From: Gammaproteobacteria bacterium
GTDB lineage: Bacteria > Pseudomonadota > Gammaproteobacteria > JAABTG01
Assembly (NCBI GenBank): GCA_030066245.1
Contig: JASJBY010000012.1
Span: 1-27,426 of the forward strand
Reading direction: 5' to 3'
Length of the DNA stretch: 27,426 nucleotides
Part shown: positions 1 to 7,985 of the stretch, one piece after another
Position numbering within the stretch: the stretch's first letter is position 1
How the letters are laid out: each line of letters starts with the position of its first letter
The notes under the pieces: generated by a model
Told to the model about the DNA's origin: nothing
The model's database searches: none
The model's input: the letters and a program-made list of their open reading frames with translations, nothing else
Translations under genes and position numbers: made by a program

Positions 1-41
1 GTCATGGCGGCCCTGCAGGGCATTATAGATACCGTCGACTA

Positions 42-308
42 AGTACTCTGTCACGGTGGTTTTGACGGTTTCAGAGCGCCCCGGCTGGGCTAATGCAGGG
101 CGCAGTCCGCAGGGAATGGCGAGCCCTTGCCAAGGACTGCAACGCCGCAGTAGCCCAGCCGGGGCGCTCCCTTCGGGCAAGGCGGGAAGCGGCCACCTGC
201 GTTGTTGCGCTCACTTGAATTAGCCACGGCTGGTCCTGCGCTCGCGCGCCGAGCAGCTGACCGCTTCTCGCCTTGCTGAAACCATCAAAACCACTGTGAC
301 GGAGTACT
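42..308. repeat. 267-bp foldback (MITE-like) element with 33-bp terminal inverted repeats
   Basis: The arms at 42-74 and 276-308 are inverted copies matching at 30 of 33 positions. The outer end reads AGTACTCYGTCAC. Inside lie two further hairpins. In the first, 76-93 (core GCGCCCCGGCTGGGCTA) pairs with about 151-167, with an inner stem GCAGTCC (102-108)/GGACTGC (134-140). In the second, 178-192 pairs with 261-275 (14 of 15 matching). The predicted fold is a three-way junction covering almost the whole element. No ORF inside looks coding. CTAA occurs at both borders (39-42 and 307-310) and could be a short target duplication, but it also fits the repeat consensus. The right arm supplies the stop codon of the dsrE-like gene. 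What the element is, a MITE, a REP-type composite or an RNA-level structure, is undecided. Confidence 0.75.
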
Positions 309-675
309 AATAGGTGAAGGTCACCGTGCTGTCGTCCATGGCCTCGCTTATGAGGTAGGCGCCACCGACGGTTTCCTCGATTTCAGGAATGAGGTCATCT
401 CCCCAGAGTTCCAGGGAAGGTGTGCATACTTTGATCCTTGCCCCCGCTTCGTGTGCTTCCTTGATGTAGTCGTATACGGTGCGCCCGCTTCCTTCGTGTA
501 GGTGCAGCTCCGCTGCGACACCTTTGCGCGCCAGCTCGCCTGCCCTCCCGGTCAACAGGACCTCCACCTCGTATTCCATGGCGGCGGCCACCGCTGCCTG
601 GAAAAATGGCGCACCAAGCTCCGAAGGATTGGCAGGGTCGCTGTTCATCATCACGATAATGAGCTTATCGGCCAC
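307..675 (-). CDS. DsrE/DsrF-like family protein
   Basis: This 122-residue protein has the size and opening of the small DsrE/F-like fold: a beta strand (KLIIVMMNSDP), then a helix after GAPFFQAAVAAAMEYEVEVLLTG-type sequence (about residues 20-43). A single Cys (KVCTPS, about residue 84) sits near the position of the reactive cysteine in sulfur-relay members. Relatives act in sulfur-carrier transfer or have unknown roles. It is not adjacent to dsr or tus genes here, so a sulfur-relay role is inference only. The start is GTG at 673-675 with a GGAGGCG ribosome binding site just upstream. The TAG stop at 307-309 lies within the right arm of the foldback element, so the insertion may have reset the C-terminus. 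Confidence 0.75.
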   Translation of the reverse strand: MADKLIIVMMNSDPANPSELGAPFFQAAVAAAMEYEVEVLLTGRAGELARKGVAAELHLHEGSGRTVYDYIKEAHEAGARIKVCTPSLELWGDDLIPEIEETVGGAYLISEAMDDSTVTFTY

Positions 676-932
676 GACTCGCCTCCGCGAACTTTGAACA
701 CCTGATTATAGCGCCTCCAAGCGTTCCTCCGCGCGCGTCCGCTCTTGCGCCCGCCGCTTCCTGTTGGTCGGAACCGGGTAGAACACTGTAGGACAGCCGC
801 GTAGTTGTTGCGACTATCGGCGACCCCTGTCACCGCGACAGTCGCCGGGCCCGACCGGGTCCCGCACCAGCTGTATCGCCGTTTGTGATCGATATTTGCG
901 AACAGCTATCCAGCGCTTTTCCGGGCGGCTGC
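676..932. other. Intergenic region with a bulged hairpin
   Basis: This 257-bp gap lies between the upstream end of the dsrE-like gene and the 3' end of the DUF815 gene. It holds a hairpin at 819-846: GGCGA...TCGCC outside and CTGTC (827-831)/GACAG (837-841) inside, with a CCC bulge. There is no U-run after it on either strand, so it is at best a weak terminator or transcript-end structure for the ettA operon. A promoter for the dsrE-like gene must lie here, but no clear -35/-10 pair stands out. No coding region is supported. Confidence 0.5.
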
Positions 933-1814
933 CTAGCGCAGGGAGTTGCGCCCCACCCAGTCCCGGGCAAACTGGTAGGCTGCTCGCCCGCTGCGTGAGC
1001 CCCGCCCCAGAGACCAGCGCAAAGCAGCGTCCCGGACGTGATCACGGCGCCGTTCGACTGAATCCAGCCCCAGCCGTTGCAGCCAGCCTTCGACGATATG
1101 CAGATAGGTAGCCTGGTCGAACGGATAAAACGACAGCCAGAGGCCGAACCGCTCCGATAGAGAAATCTTCTCCTCCACCGCATCGGCATGATGAATCTCG
1201 CCGCCCAGGTGCTGCGCCACCCGGTTCTCTTCCATGAACTCAGGCATCAGATGGCGCCGGTTGGAGGTGGCGTACACCACGACATTCTCAGGCAGGGCAG
1301 TCAGAGAGCCGTCCAGCACCGCTTTCAACGCCTTGTAGCTGGCGTCATCCGCCTCGAAAGACAAATCGTCGCAGAACAGGACGAAGCGCTCCGGACGGTC
1401 ATAGAGCTGCTCCACGATGTCCGGCAGGTCCACCAGCTCCTGGGCATCCACCTGCAGCAGCCGCAGGCCCTCTTCCGCGTAGCCATGGAGCAGCGCTTTG
1501 ACCAGCGAAGACTTGCCAGTGCCGCGAGAGCCCCATAGCAAGACATTGTTGGCGGGCAGCCCCGCAACGAACTGCCGCGTGTTCCGTTCCAGCTCCTCTT
1601 TCTGACCATCGATACCGCGCAGCTCGTCGAGCTTGATGCGATGGGGTGTAGGAATGGCTTGCAGACGGCCACCCTGGCTCCCACGGCACCAGCGAAATGC
1701 ATTGGCACCAGTCCAGTCGGTGGCATCCCGGGTAGCGGGCAGGAGTCGCTCAACCCGGGTGAGCAGCTCGCCGAGGCGCACCAGCAGCAACTCGGTCTTG
1801 TCGGCGCAATCCAT
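933..1814 (-). CDS. DUF815-family AAA+ ATPase
   Basis: This 293-residue protein matches the DUF815 family of predicted AAA+ ATPases. The Walker A is GSRGTGKSS (about residues 96-104) and the Walker B is VLFCDDLSF. A YATSNRRHL segment resembles sensor-1, and the C-terminal region is Arg-rich (WSLGRGSRSGRAA). The N-terminal 60 residues are helical. The biological role of DUF815 proteins is not established. A longer open frame reaches 1988, but the ATG at 1812-1814 is preferred because it falls one base after the TGA of the upstream ettA gene (TGA-G-ATG), a classic translational-coupling arrangement. The two genes are therefore expected to be made together. Confidence 0.85.
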   Translation of the reverse strand: MDCADKTELLLVRLGELLTRVERLLPATRDATDWTGANAFRWCRGSQGGRLQAIPTPHRIKLDELRGIDGQKEELERNTRQFVAGLPANNVLLWGSRGTGKSSLVKALLHGYAEEGLRLLQVDAQELVDLPDIVEQLYDRPERFVLFCDDLSFEADDASYKALKAVLDGSLTALPENVVVYATSNRRHLMPEFMEENRVAQHLGGEIHHADAVEEKISLSERFGLWLSFYPFDQATYLHIVEGWLQRLGLDSVERRRDHVRDAALRWSLGRGSRSGRAAYQFARDWVGRNSLR

Positions 1815-1815
1815 C

Positions 1816-3489
1816 TCAGTGTACAGGCTTCTTATACCTAATGCGGTGTGGCTGGTCGGCCTCGCTTCCAAGGCGCCGGTGCCGATCGCTCTCGTAATCG
1901 GTGTAGTTTCCCGCGAACCAGACGACTTCGCTATCGCCCTCGAAAGCCAGGATGTGCGTGGCGATGCGGTCCAGGAACCAGCGGTCATGGGAAATGATCA
2001 CGGCGCAGCCGGGAAAGTTGAGCAGAGCTTCTTCCAGCGCCCGCAGCGTCTCCACGTCCAGGTCATTCGTCGGCTCGTCCAGAAGCAGCAGATTTCCTCC
2101 GCTGGCCAGCACCTTTGCCAGATGCACCCGGTTGCGTTCGCCCCCGGAAAGCTCACCTACCCGTTTCTGTTGGTCGGGGCCTTTGAAGTTGAAGCGTCCC
2201 ACGTAGGCTCGCGACGGAATCTCGTACTTGCCCACCATCATCGTGTCCTGATGGCCCGAGATTTCTTCCCAAACCGTATTGTCAGCGGCCAGGGTATCCC
2301 GGCTCTGGTCCACGTAAGCGAGCTGCACCGTATCACCGACGCGTAATTCTCCCTGGTCAGGCTGCTCTTCCCCGGCCATCATGCGGAAGAGCGTGGTCTT
2401 GCCGGCGCCGTTGGGACCAATCACGCCGACTATTCCCCCCCGCGGCAGGCTGAAGCTGAGACCTTCCATCAGCAGGCGCTCGCCAAACCCTTTGCAGACA
2501 CCCTCCGCTTCCACCACCAGATCGCCAAGACGCGGGCCCGGGGGAATATAGATTTCGTTGGTCTCGTTGCGCCGCTGGAAATCGCGGGAGCTCAATTCCT
2601 CGAAGCGGGCCAGACGCGCCTTGCTCTTTGCATGGCGCCCCTTGGCGTTGGCGCGAACCCATTCCAGCTCGTGACGGATGGTGCGCATGCGGGCAGCCTC
2701 CTGCTTCTCCTCCATCTCGAGCCGCTGCTCTTTCTGTTCCAGCCAGGAAGAATAATTGCCTTTCCAGGGGATGCCGCGGCCGCGGTCCAGCTCCAGGATC
2801 CAGCCCGCCACATTGTCCAGGAAGTAACGGTCGTGGGTGACTGCCACCACCGTACCCGCATAATCGTGAAGGTAGCGCTCGAGCCAGGCCACTGACTCCG
2901 CATCCAAGTGGTTGGTGGGCTCGTCAAGCAACAGCATGTCGGGGCCCGACAGTACCAGCCGGCACAGGGCCACCCGCCGTCGCTCGCCGCCGGAGAGCTT
3001 GGTGACATCCCCATCCCACGGCGGCAGACGCAACGCGTCAGCCGCCACCTCCAGTTTCCGCTCCAGCTCCCAGGCCCCGGCCGCATCGATGGCGTCCTGA
3101 AGCTCCGACTGCTCCTTGAGCAGGGCATCCATCTCATCCTCCCCCAGGGTCTCGGCGAAGCGCATGCTTATGGCCTCGAACCGGTCAATCAGGGCCTTGA
3201 GCGCAGCGACGCCCTCTTCCACGTTTCCGCGCACGTCCTTTTCCGGATCCAGGACCGGCTCCTGAGGCAAGAAGCCCACCCGAATGCCCGCCTGTGGCCG
3301 CGCCTCCCCTTCGTACTCGTTATCTACGCCGGCCATGATCCGCAGTAAGCTGGACTTCCCGGCGCCGTTCAGACCAAGCACTCCGATCTTCGCGCCAGGA
3401 AAGAAAGACAGGGAGATATCCTGGAGGATCTCCCTTTTCGGCGGGACAACCTTTCCCACCCGATTCATGGTGAATATGTACTGCGCCAT
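1816..3489 (-). CDS. ettA: Energy-dependent translational throttle protein EttA (ABC-F)
   Basis: This 557-residue tandem-ATPase ABC-F protein without membrane segments is close to the 555 residues of E. coli EttA. The first nucleotide-binding domain has Walker A GLNGAGKSS (about residue 39), signature LSGGERRRV and Walker B LLLDEPTNHLD. The second has GPNGAGKTT (about residue 355), LSGGERNRV and LLLDEPTNDLD. An arm insertion lies in domain 1 and a charged linker (KQEAARMRTIRHELEWVR) lies between the domains. EttA binds the ribosomal E site and gates the first peptide bond according to the ADP/ATP ratio. The ATG at 3487-3489 has a GAGGGGG ribosome binding site 8-9 nt upstream. The gene ends one base before the DUF815 ATPase start, and a 27-bp palindrome lies just upstream. 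Confidence 0.95.
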   Translation of the reverse strand: MAQYIFTMNRVGKVVPPKREILQDISLSFFPGAKIGVLGLNGAGKSSLLRIMAGVDNEYEGEARPQAGIRVGFLPQEPVLDPEKDVRGNVEEGVAALKALIDRFEAISMRFAETLGEDEMDALLKEQSELQDAIDAAGAWELERKLEVAADALRLPPWDGDVTKLSGGERRRVALCRLVLSGPDMLLLDEPTNHLDAESVAWLERYLHDYAGTVVAVTHDRYFLDNVAGWILELDRGRGIPWKGNYSSWLEQKEQRLEMEEKQEAARMRTIRHELEWVRANAKGRHAKSKARLARFEELSSRDFQRRNETNEIYIPPGPRLGDLVVEAEGVCKGFGERLLMEGLSFSLPRGGIVGVIGPNGAGKTTLFRMMAGEEQPDQGELRVGDTVQLAYVDQSRDTLAADNTVWEEISGHQDTMMVGKYEIPSRAYVGRFNFKGPDQQKRVGELSGGERNRVHLAKVLASGGNLLLLDEPTNDLDVETLRALEEALLNFPGCAVIISHDRWFLDRIATHILAFEGDSEVVWFAGNYTDYESDRHRRLGSEADQPHRIRYKKPVH

Positions 3490-3522
3490 GTGCGATGCCC
3501 CCTCTCTGTCGCCCTCGCCAGC

Positions 3523-3549
3523 ACTCCGTCACAGTAGTTGTGACGGAGT
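3523..3549. repeat. Solo palindrome of the TACTCCGTCA family
   Basis: Perfect 11-bp arms ACTCCGTCACA (3523-3533) and TGTGACGGAGT (3539-3549) flank the 5-nt loop GTAGT. The arms match the outer end of the 42-308 element. The palindrome lies 34 bp upstream of the ettA start codon, where it could influence its transcription or leader. Confidence 0.8.
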
Positions 3550-3947
3550 AGCAGCATGATCTCACAATCCGCGGCGCCTCACCGACTCCTTTCCGGCGGG
3601 CGCGTCGCCGGGTCCCTTCTGCCAGGCGCCGCGTCCATGTGGGTTGTAGGCGGGGCCGGAGTATGTAGCGGGGACCGTCGGCCGGAGGGATAGCGACGCT
3701 GGAGCCTGCAGGGAGGTGCTCACGGCATGCCCCTGCGGCTCATGCCGGGCCCCCGCCAACAACCCGGGCTCGGTCGCCGCCAGGAGGCTTAGAGCCTGTA
3801 CACCATCACCTGTAGGTCCGGTCTCGGCGTTGGCGCAGCGGCCTAGATGAAGGGACGCACGCTGAAAGCGTGAGCTCGGCAGATGGCTTTGCAGTCTCGG
3901 CATGCAGCAAATATGCTTTCTGTAATGCCGCTGCGCGAGCCAGTGCC
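3550..3947. other. Divergent intergenic region, no supported gene
   Basis: This stretch of about 400 bp separates the divergent ettA and deacetylase-like genes. A minus-strand open frame at 3562-3903 has Arg/Pro/Ala-rich composition, no family resemblance and no ribosome binding site, and is treated as chance. The only regulatory candidate seen is the weak promoter at 3889-3917. Confidence 0.5.
3889..3917 (+). promoter_or_regulatory. Possible promoter of the deacetylase-like gene
   Basis: TTGCAG (3889-3894), a 17-nt spacer and TATGCT (3912-3917) give a weak sigma70-type match, with a predicted start near 3924, about 24 nt before the chosen ATG. Confidence 0.25.
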
Positions 3948-4922
3948 ATGCATCACCCTATCGTTCCGGAGAACAGTCAGGTCTGCCTCTACTACGGCTC
4001 AGAGCTGTCCCGGTATGGATTCGGACACGGGCATCCATTCGGTCCCGACCGCCTGGATGCCTTCTGGAAGGAAGTCCAGCGCCAAGGCCTTGACCAGGCC
4101 GCCTGCGTCTGCTTGCCTGCCGTAGCCGACGAGACCGATATCAGGCGCTTCCACACCGCGGGGTACGTAGACCGGGTAAAAGCCCAGTCCCTTACCGGTG
4201 AGGGATTCCTCGATTACGGCGACACGCCGGCATACAAAGGGGTCTACGAAGCAGCCAGCACAGTGGTGGGCACTACACTGGATGCCGTTAACCGGATCAT
4301 GGCCGAGAAATGCCAGCGCGCGCTCGTGCCCATCGCCGGACTTCACCATGCCCGCCGTGACTCGGCCGCGGGTTTCTGCGTGTTCAACGACTGCGGGGTC
4401 GCCATAGAATATCTGCTCCAGAAGTACAACCTGGAACGGGTCGCCTATGTCGACATCGATGCTCATCACGGAGATGGCGTCTTCTACGCCTTCGAGGATA
4501 ATCCGGCAGTGATCTTCGCCGACCTGCATGAGGACGGCCACCACCTTTATCCAGGCACCGGCCACACGAGCGAAGTCGGCACCGGACCGGCGAAGGGAAC
4601 CAAGCTCAACGTGCCGATGCCGCCTGGCGCTGACGACAGCCTGTTCGTGGAGCGCTGGCCGGAGGTGGAGGAGTTTCTGCGCCGCCACAAGCCTCAGTTC
4701 ATTCTCCTCCAATGCGGCGCCGACAGTCTGGCGGGAGATCCCATAACCCACATGCACTATTCGCGCGCAGCATACACCCATGCCGCCGAGCGGCTGTGCG
4801 CCTTGGCGAACGAGCTTTGCGCAGGCCGGCTGCTCGCGATGGGTGGCGGGGGTTACAACCGCCGCAACCTGGCGGTCGGCTGGTCAGCGGTGCTCAACGC
4901 ATTCCTGGAAGCGCCGAGCTGA
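3948..4922 (+). CDS. Histone deacetylase family (class II-like / acetylpolyamine amidohydrolase) protein
   Basis: This 324-residue protein carries the full arginase/deacetylase active site. It has the His pair GLHHAR (133-134), the zinc ligands Asp171 and His173 in VDIDAHHGDG, and the third ligand Asp259 in QCGADS. The transition-state Tyr303 lies in MGGGGYN, and a conserved GFCVFND follows the His pair. Bacterial members remove acyl groups from polyamines, small amides or lysines; the substrate cannot be read from sequence. The ATG at 3948 is preferred over the upstream frame start at 3870, because the 26 extra residues are unlike the family and the deacetylase fold begins with the CLYYG segment. 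The ribosome binding site is poor. The gene stands alone, divergent from ettA, and is followed by a solo palindrome. Confidence 0.9.
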   Translation: MHHPIVPENSQVCLYYGSELSRYGFGHGHPFGPDRLDAFWKEVQRQGLDQAACVCLPAVADETDIRRFHTAGYVDRVKAQSLTGEGFLDYGDTPAYKGVYEAASTVVGTTLDAVNRIMAEKCQRALVPIAGLHHARRDSAAGFCVFNDCGVAIEYLLQKYNLERVAYVDIDAHHGDGVFYAFEDNPAVIFADLHEDGHHLYPGTGHTSEVGTGPAKGTKLNVPMPPGADDSLFVERWPEVEEFLRRHKPQFILLQCGADSLAGDPITHMHYSRAAYTHAAERLCALANELCAGRLLAMGGGGYNRRNLAVGWSAVLNAFLEAPS

Positions 4923-4938
4923 TTCAAATGGGATTGGC

Positions 4939-4951
4939 CTCGGGCCCCGAG
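4939..4951. other. Short GC-rich dyad after the deacetylase gene
   Basis: CTCGGG/CCCGAG arms lie around a single base, 17 nt after the stop codon at 4920-4922. There is no T-run, so this is a possible transcript-end hairpin only. Confidence 0.3.
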
Positions 4952-4968
4952 AGATGACAAACACCGGG

Positions 4969-4997
4969 TACGCCGTCATAGTGGTCTTGACGGAGTA
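4969..4997. repeat. Solo palindrome of the TACTCCGTCA family
   Basis: Arms TACGCCGTCA (4969-4978) and TGACGGAGTA (4988-4997) match at 9 of 10 positions around a 9-nt loop, TAGTGGTCT. The loop matches the AGTGGTTTT seen in the arms of the 42-308 element, and the sequence continues CTAG as in that element's border. It lies in the convergent gap between the deacetylase-like and GGDEF/EAL genes. Confidence 0.75.
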
Positions 4998-5085
4998 CTA
5001 GCGTGGTGTCACGCAAATGCGTCGAATTATGGGTGACAAGATTTTCGGCGGGGCCGTAAGCCAGGGTGAATCTATGAGACCACCA

Positions 5086-5134
5086 ATCACCGCTCACTAC
5101 TCACTACTCACTAATCACTATTCACAACTCACGC
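5086..5134. repeat. Heptad array A, seven NTCACNN units
   Basis: Seven consecutive 7-bp units share TCAC at positions 2-5, for example CTCACTA three times in a row (5093-5113), then ATCACTA, TTCACAA and CTCACGC. The last unit contains the stop codon of the minus-strand GGDEF/EAL gene (TCA at 5129-5131). Read on that gene's strand, TGA recurs every 7 nt and so in all three frames. Similar arrays lie at 11353-11394 and 20448-20482. Confidence 0.85.
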
Positions 5135-7768
5135 TTTCCCAAGCTCCAGCAGCATGTCGATGGGCTGCGGGCGGCCAATGCCCCAGCCCTGCGCATAGTC
5201 GACGCCGACGGCCCGAAGCTTCTCCAGTACGGCTTCGCTCTCCACGCACTCGGCAATGGTTTGCTTGCCCATGACGTGTCCCATTTCGTTGATAGATCTC
5301 ACCATGGCCAGGTCCATGGGATCGTCGAGCATGTCCTTCACGAACACACCGTCGATCTTCAGGTAGTCCACGGGCAACGTCTTCAGATAGGCGAAAGATG
5401 ACAATCCGCTGCCGAAGTCGTCCAAAGCGAAACGACAGCCCAGCACCTTGAGCGACTGAATCAACGCCTTCGCGTTAGAAAGATTGGCAATTGCCACCGT
5501 TTCCGTTATTTCAAAGCAAATCTGCTCGGGCCCAATGGACCTTTGCTCGAGCTGTTCTCTGACGAAGTCCAGAAACCCCACATCATCCAGGGAACGTCCC
5601 GAGAGGTTAATGGAGCAGACCAGTCCAGCCGCAAGCTGTGAACGATGCTCAGCGAGCCACTGAAACGCGGCCGCGATAACCCAGCGGTCCAACTGGCTGG
5701 AGAGGCTGTATCGCTCGGCGGCTGGCAGGAAGACGTTCGGCAGAGTCACCTGACCAGCCTCGTCCAGCATGCGGAGCAGCAGCTCGAAATGGTGGACGAC
5801 ACGCTCGCCGCCCTGAACGGCGCGGATCGGTTGGCAGTAGAGTCGGAAACGGCACTCGTCCAGGGCACGCGGCAGCCTCGCCGCCCACTGCATCTCACCG
5901 TGTCGGGCTGCCAGAGTGGCATCGTCCTCCTGATGGACGTGAACTCGGTTTCGACCCAGTTCCTTGGCGCCATAACAGGCGGCATCTGCGGCACTGATCA
6001 GTCGCGGCGTATCGCCTGAGGTTTCATCGACGCCAACCAGACCTATGCTGACGCCGATGTTGAAGGACTTGTCTTCCCAAAGGAACCGGTGCTCCGCGAC
6101 GGCGCTGCTCAGCTTCTTCGCAACTCCCAGCGCCTCGTCCTGCGAACAACGCTCCATCAGGAGCCCGAATTCGTCGCCACCCAGTCGCGCCAGGGTATCT
6201 CTCTGCCTCACATGGGACTGCAGCAAGTGACCGATCTGGCGCAGAAACTCATCTCCGGCCACGTGACCACAGGTGTCGTTGACCAACTTGAACTGGTCCA
6301 GGTCAAGGTAACAAAGCACGTTCTGCGTTTTCTCGGCGCGAGCTGTCTCCACCACTCGTGCCAATCGAAGCTCGAACTCTCGGCGATTGATCAGGCCTGT
6401 GAGCCCATCGTGGGTGGCGTGAAAGGAGATTTCCTTACTCAGGCGGCGTGCCTCGGTGACATCCTTCAGCACCAGGGCCACCCCGGCAAACTCGCCTCGC
6501 TCGCCTCGCATGGGCGCCACCGAACACTCGATGGCATACTCCTTGCCCACCCGACTTATCAACAGCATCTGGTGAGTCCGCTGCACGCTGTCGCCGTCTT
6601 GGGTGCAGTGCGCCACCAGATCCGCCGCCGGTTCTCGCGTGTCCTCATCGATGATCCGGCAGACGCCGGCGAGAGGTTGGCCCTGCACATCGCCCGCCGA
6701 CCAGCCCGTCAAAGCCTCCGCCACAGGATTGAGGTAATCGACGCACCCTCCCGCATCGGTGGTGATGACTGCCTCACCGATTGAGTGAAGCGTGACCCGC
6801 AGCCGCTCCTTCTCGGCAAACAGCGCCTCTTCTGCCCGCTTGCGGTCGGTGATGTCAATGGCGATGCCTTCGATTACCAGCTCGTCACCGCCCTCTCGCC
6901 AACCCACGGACCGATCCAAGAACCAGTGCCACTCGCCCTTTACGTCCCTGATTCGGTACTCCACCTCGATAGCCTTGCCAGCGCCGAAGTCTGCTATCGC
7001 CTGGTCGAGCCGGACCACGTCGTCCGGGTGTATGGAGTCATGCCAGACAAAGGGATCCGTTTCCAGCTCCCGTGGCCCGAAGCCAAGAATGGTCTTAACC
7101 TGTGGAGACCAGTAGGTCGCGCCCCTGGTGACGGAATACGCATAGACGATACCCTGCAAGCCCTCGACGAGGCGGCGATAGCGAGCCTCGCTGCGGCGCA
7201 AGGCAGCCTCGCCCTGCTGGCGCGTGAGCGCGCCACCTATGATCTCAGCGGACAGTCGCAGCAGCGCAAGGTCATCTTCCTTCCAGGGCGCCGTTTCCTC
7301 CACGTCGTCAATGCCGAGAAACCCCATGATGCTCCCCGCCAGATGGACAGGCACGACAATCAGCGACCTGATGCCCTGGCTCTCCAGGGCGATCCGCTCG
7401 TTGGTCGCACTTTCAGGCAATGCCGCCACGTCCTGGATGGCGATGGTGTTGTTATCCCGCAGCTGCGACATCCACCACGGATACGAAGCCATCGGCATGC
7501 CTTGGAGGTTTTCCAGCTGCCTGCTGACCCCCTCCGCACACCATTCGTGGGTGTTATCCATGACCTGCTCGTCATCCCTGAACAGAAACAGATATGCTCG
7601 CCCGGCCCCGCAAAGGCTGCCGATCTGGCCCAGGGCGAAATCAATGGTGGCACCAACGTCCCCGGCGCTGATAAACCGGGATGAGATCTCAGTGATAGCT
7701 TTTTCGATAGCAAGCCGACGTGCCAGCCTGCGCTCCCGCTGGAAATTCTCCCTATCCCTCGTCGCCAT
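5129..7768 (-). CDS. GAF-PAS-PAS-GGDEF-EAL cyclic-di-GMP signalling protein
   Basis: This protein of about 879 residues has no membrane segment. In order it has a GAF domain (about 20-185), two PAS domains (about 195-315 and 320-440, the first ending in the ITDRKRAEEAL linker), a GGDEF domain (445-605) and an EAL domain (620-870). The cyclase signature ARLGGDEF is intact and is preceded by an RQRD inhibitory-site motif five residues upstream. The phosphodiesterase domain keeps the catalytic Glu but reads FELLLR instead of EAL; INLSGRSL, FEITET, DDFGSG and KIDGVF are all present. It probably makes and/or degrades cyclic-di-GMP in response to signals sensed by GAF/PAS. The ATG at 7766-7768, with AGGA 8 nt upstream, is preferred over the GTG at 7781-7783. 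It is divergent from glyA. Confidence 0.93.
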   Translation of the reverse strand: MATRDRENFQRERRLARRLAIEKAITEISSRFISAGDVGATIDFALGQIGSLCGAGRAYLFLFRDDEQVMDNTHEWCAEGVSRQLENLQGMPMASYPWWMSQLRDNNTIAIQDVAALPESATNERIALESQGIRSLIVVPVHLAGSIMGFLGIDDVEETAPWKEDDLALLRLSAEIIGGALTRQQGEAALRRSEARYRRLVEGLQGIVYAYSVTRGATYWSPQVKTILGFGPRELETDPFVWHDSIHPDDVVRLDQAIADFGAGKAIEVEYRIRDVKGEWHWFLDRSVGWREGGDELVIEGIAIDITDRKRAEEALFAEKERLRVTLHSIGEAVITTDAGGCVDYLNPVAEALTGWSAGDVQGQPLAGVCRIIDEDTREPAADLVAHCTQDGDSVQRTHQMLLISRVGKEYAIECSVAPMRGERGEFAGVALVLKDVTEARRLSKEISFHATHDGLTGLINRREFELRLARVVETARAEKTQNVLCYLDLDQFKLVNDTCGHVAGDEFLRQIGHLLQSHVRQRDTLARLGGDEFGLLMERCSQDEALGVAKKLSSAVAEHRFLWEDKSFNIGVSIGLVGVDETSGDTPRLISAADAACYGAKELGRNRVHVHQEDDATLAARHGEMQWAARLPRALDECRFRLYCQPIRAVQGGERVVHHFELLLRMLDEAGQVTLPNVFLPAAERYSLSSQLDRWVIAAAFQWLAEHRSQLAAGLVCSINLSGRSLDDVGFLDFVREQLEQRSIGPEQICFEITETVAIANLSNAKALIQSLKVLGCRFALDDFGSGLSSFAYLKTLPVDYLKIDGVFVKDMLDDPMDLAMVRSINEMGHVMGKQTIAECVESEAVLEKLRAVGVDYAQGWGIGRPQPIDMLLELGKA

Positions 7769-7960
7769 CCGTCGTTCCTGCACCTGTCCCTGCCGTCTTT
7801 CGGCCTCCGGCCGGTGGTCCCATGGCTCGCCGAATCATCTTTCGGCTGGTTAGGTCCCGGCCGAGACCGTCATCCCGTGCCGCTCCGCCCCGAAAGCAGT
7901 CGACCGCCCCTCGCCTGCATCCCCCCTGGGCGGCGGGGCTCTCGACTATCGCACGATTAG

Positions 7961-7974
7961 GCGTCATGTGACGC
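7961..7974. promoter_or_regulatory. Operator-like dyad GCGTCA-TG-TGACGC
   Basis: Perfect 6-bp arms around a 2-bp centre lie in the divergent GGDEF/EAL-glyA region. The shape suits a dimeric regulator, but no specific factor can be named. Confidence 0.35.
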
Positions 7975-7985
7975 ATGCAGGTCAA

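Noticed and set aside
3999..4781. 260-residue minus-strand open frame across the deacetylase gene
   Set aside because: Antisense to the zinc-site motifs; no homology of its own.
6785..7684. 299-residue plus-strand open frame inside the GGDEF/EAL gene
   Set aside because: Antisense to well-conserved GAF and PAS domains; high GC keeps antisense frames open.
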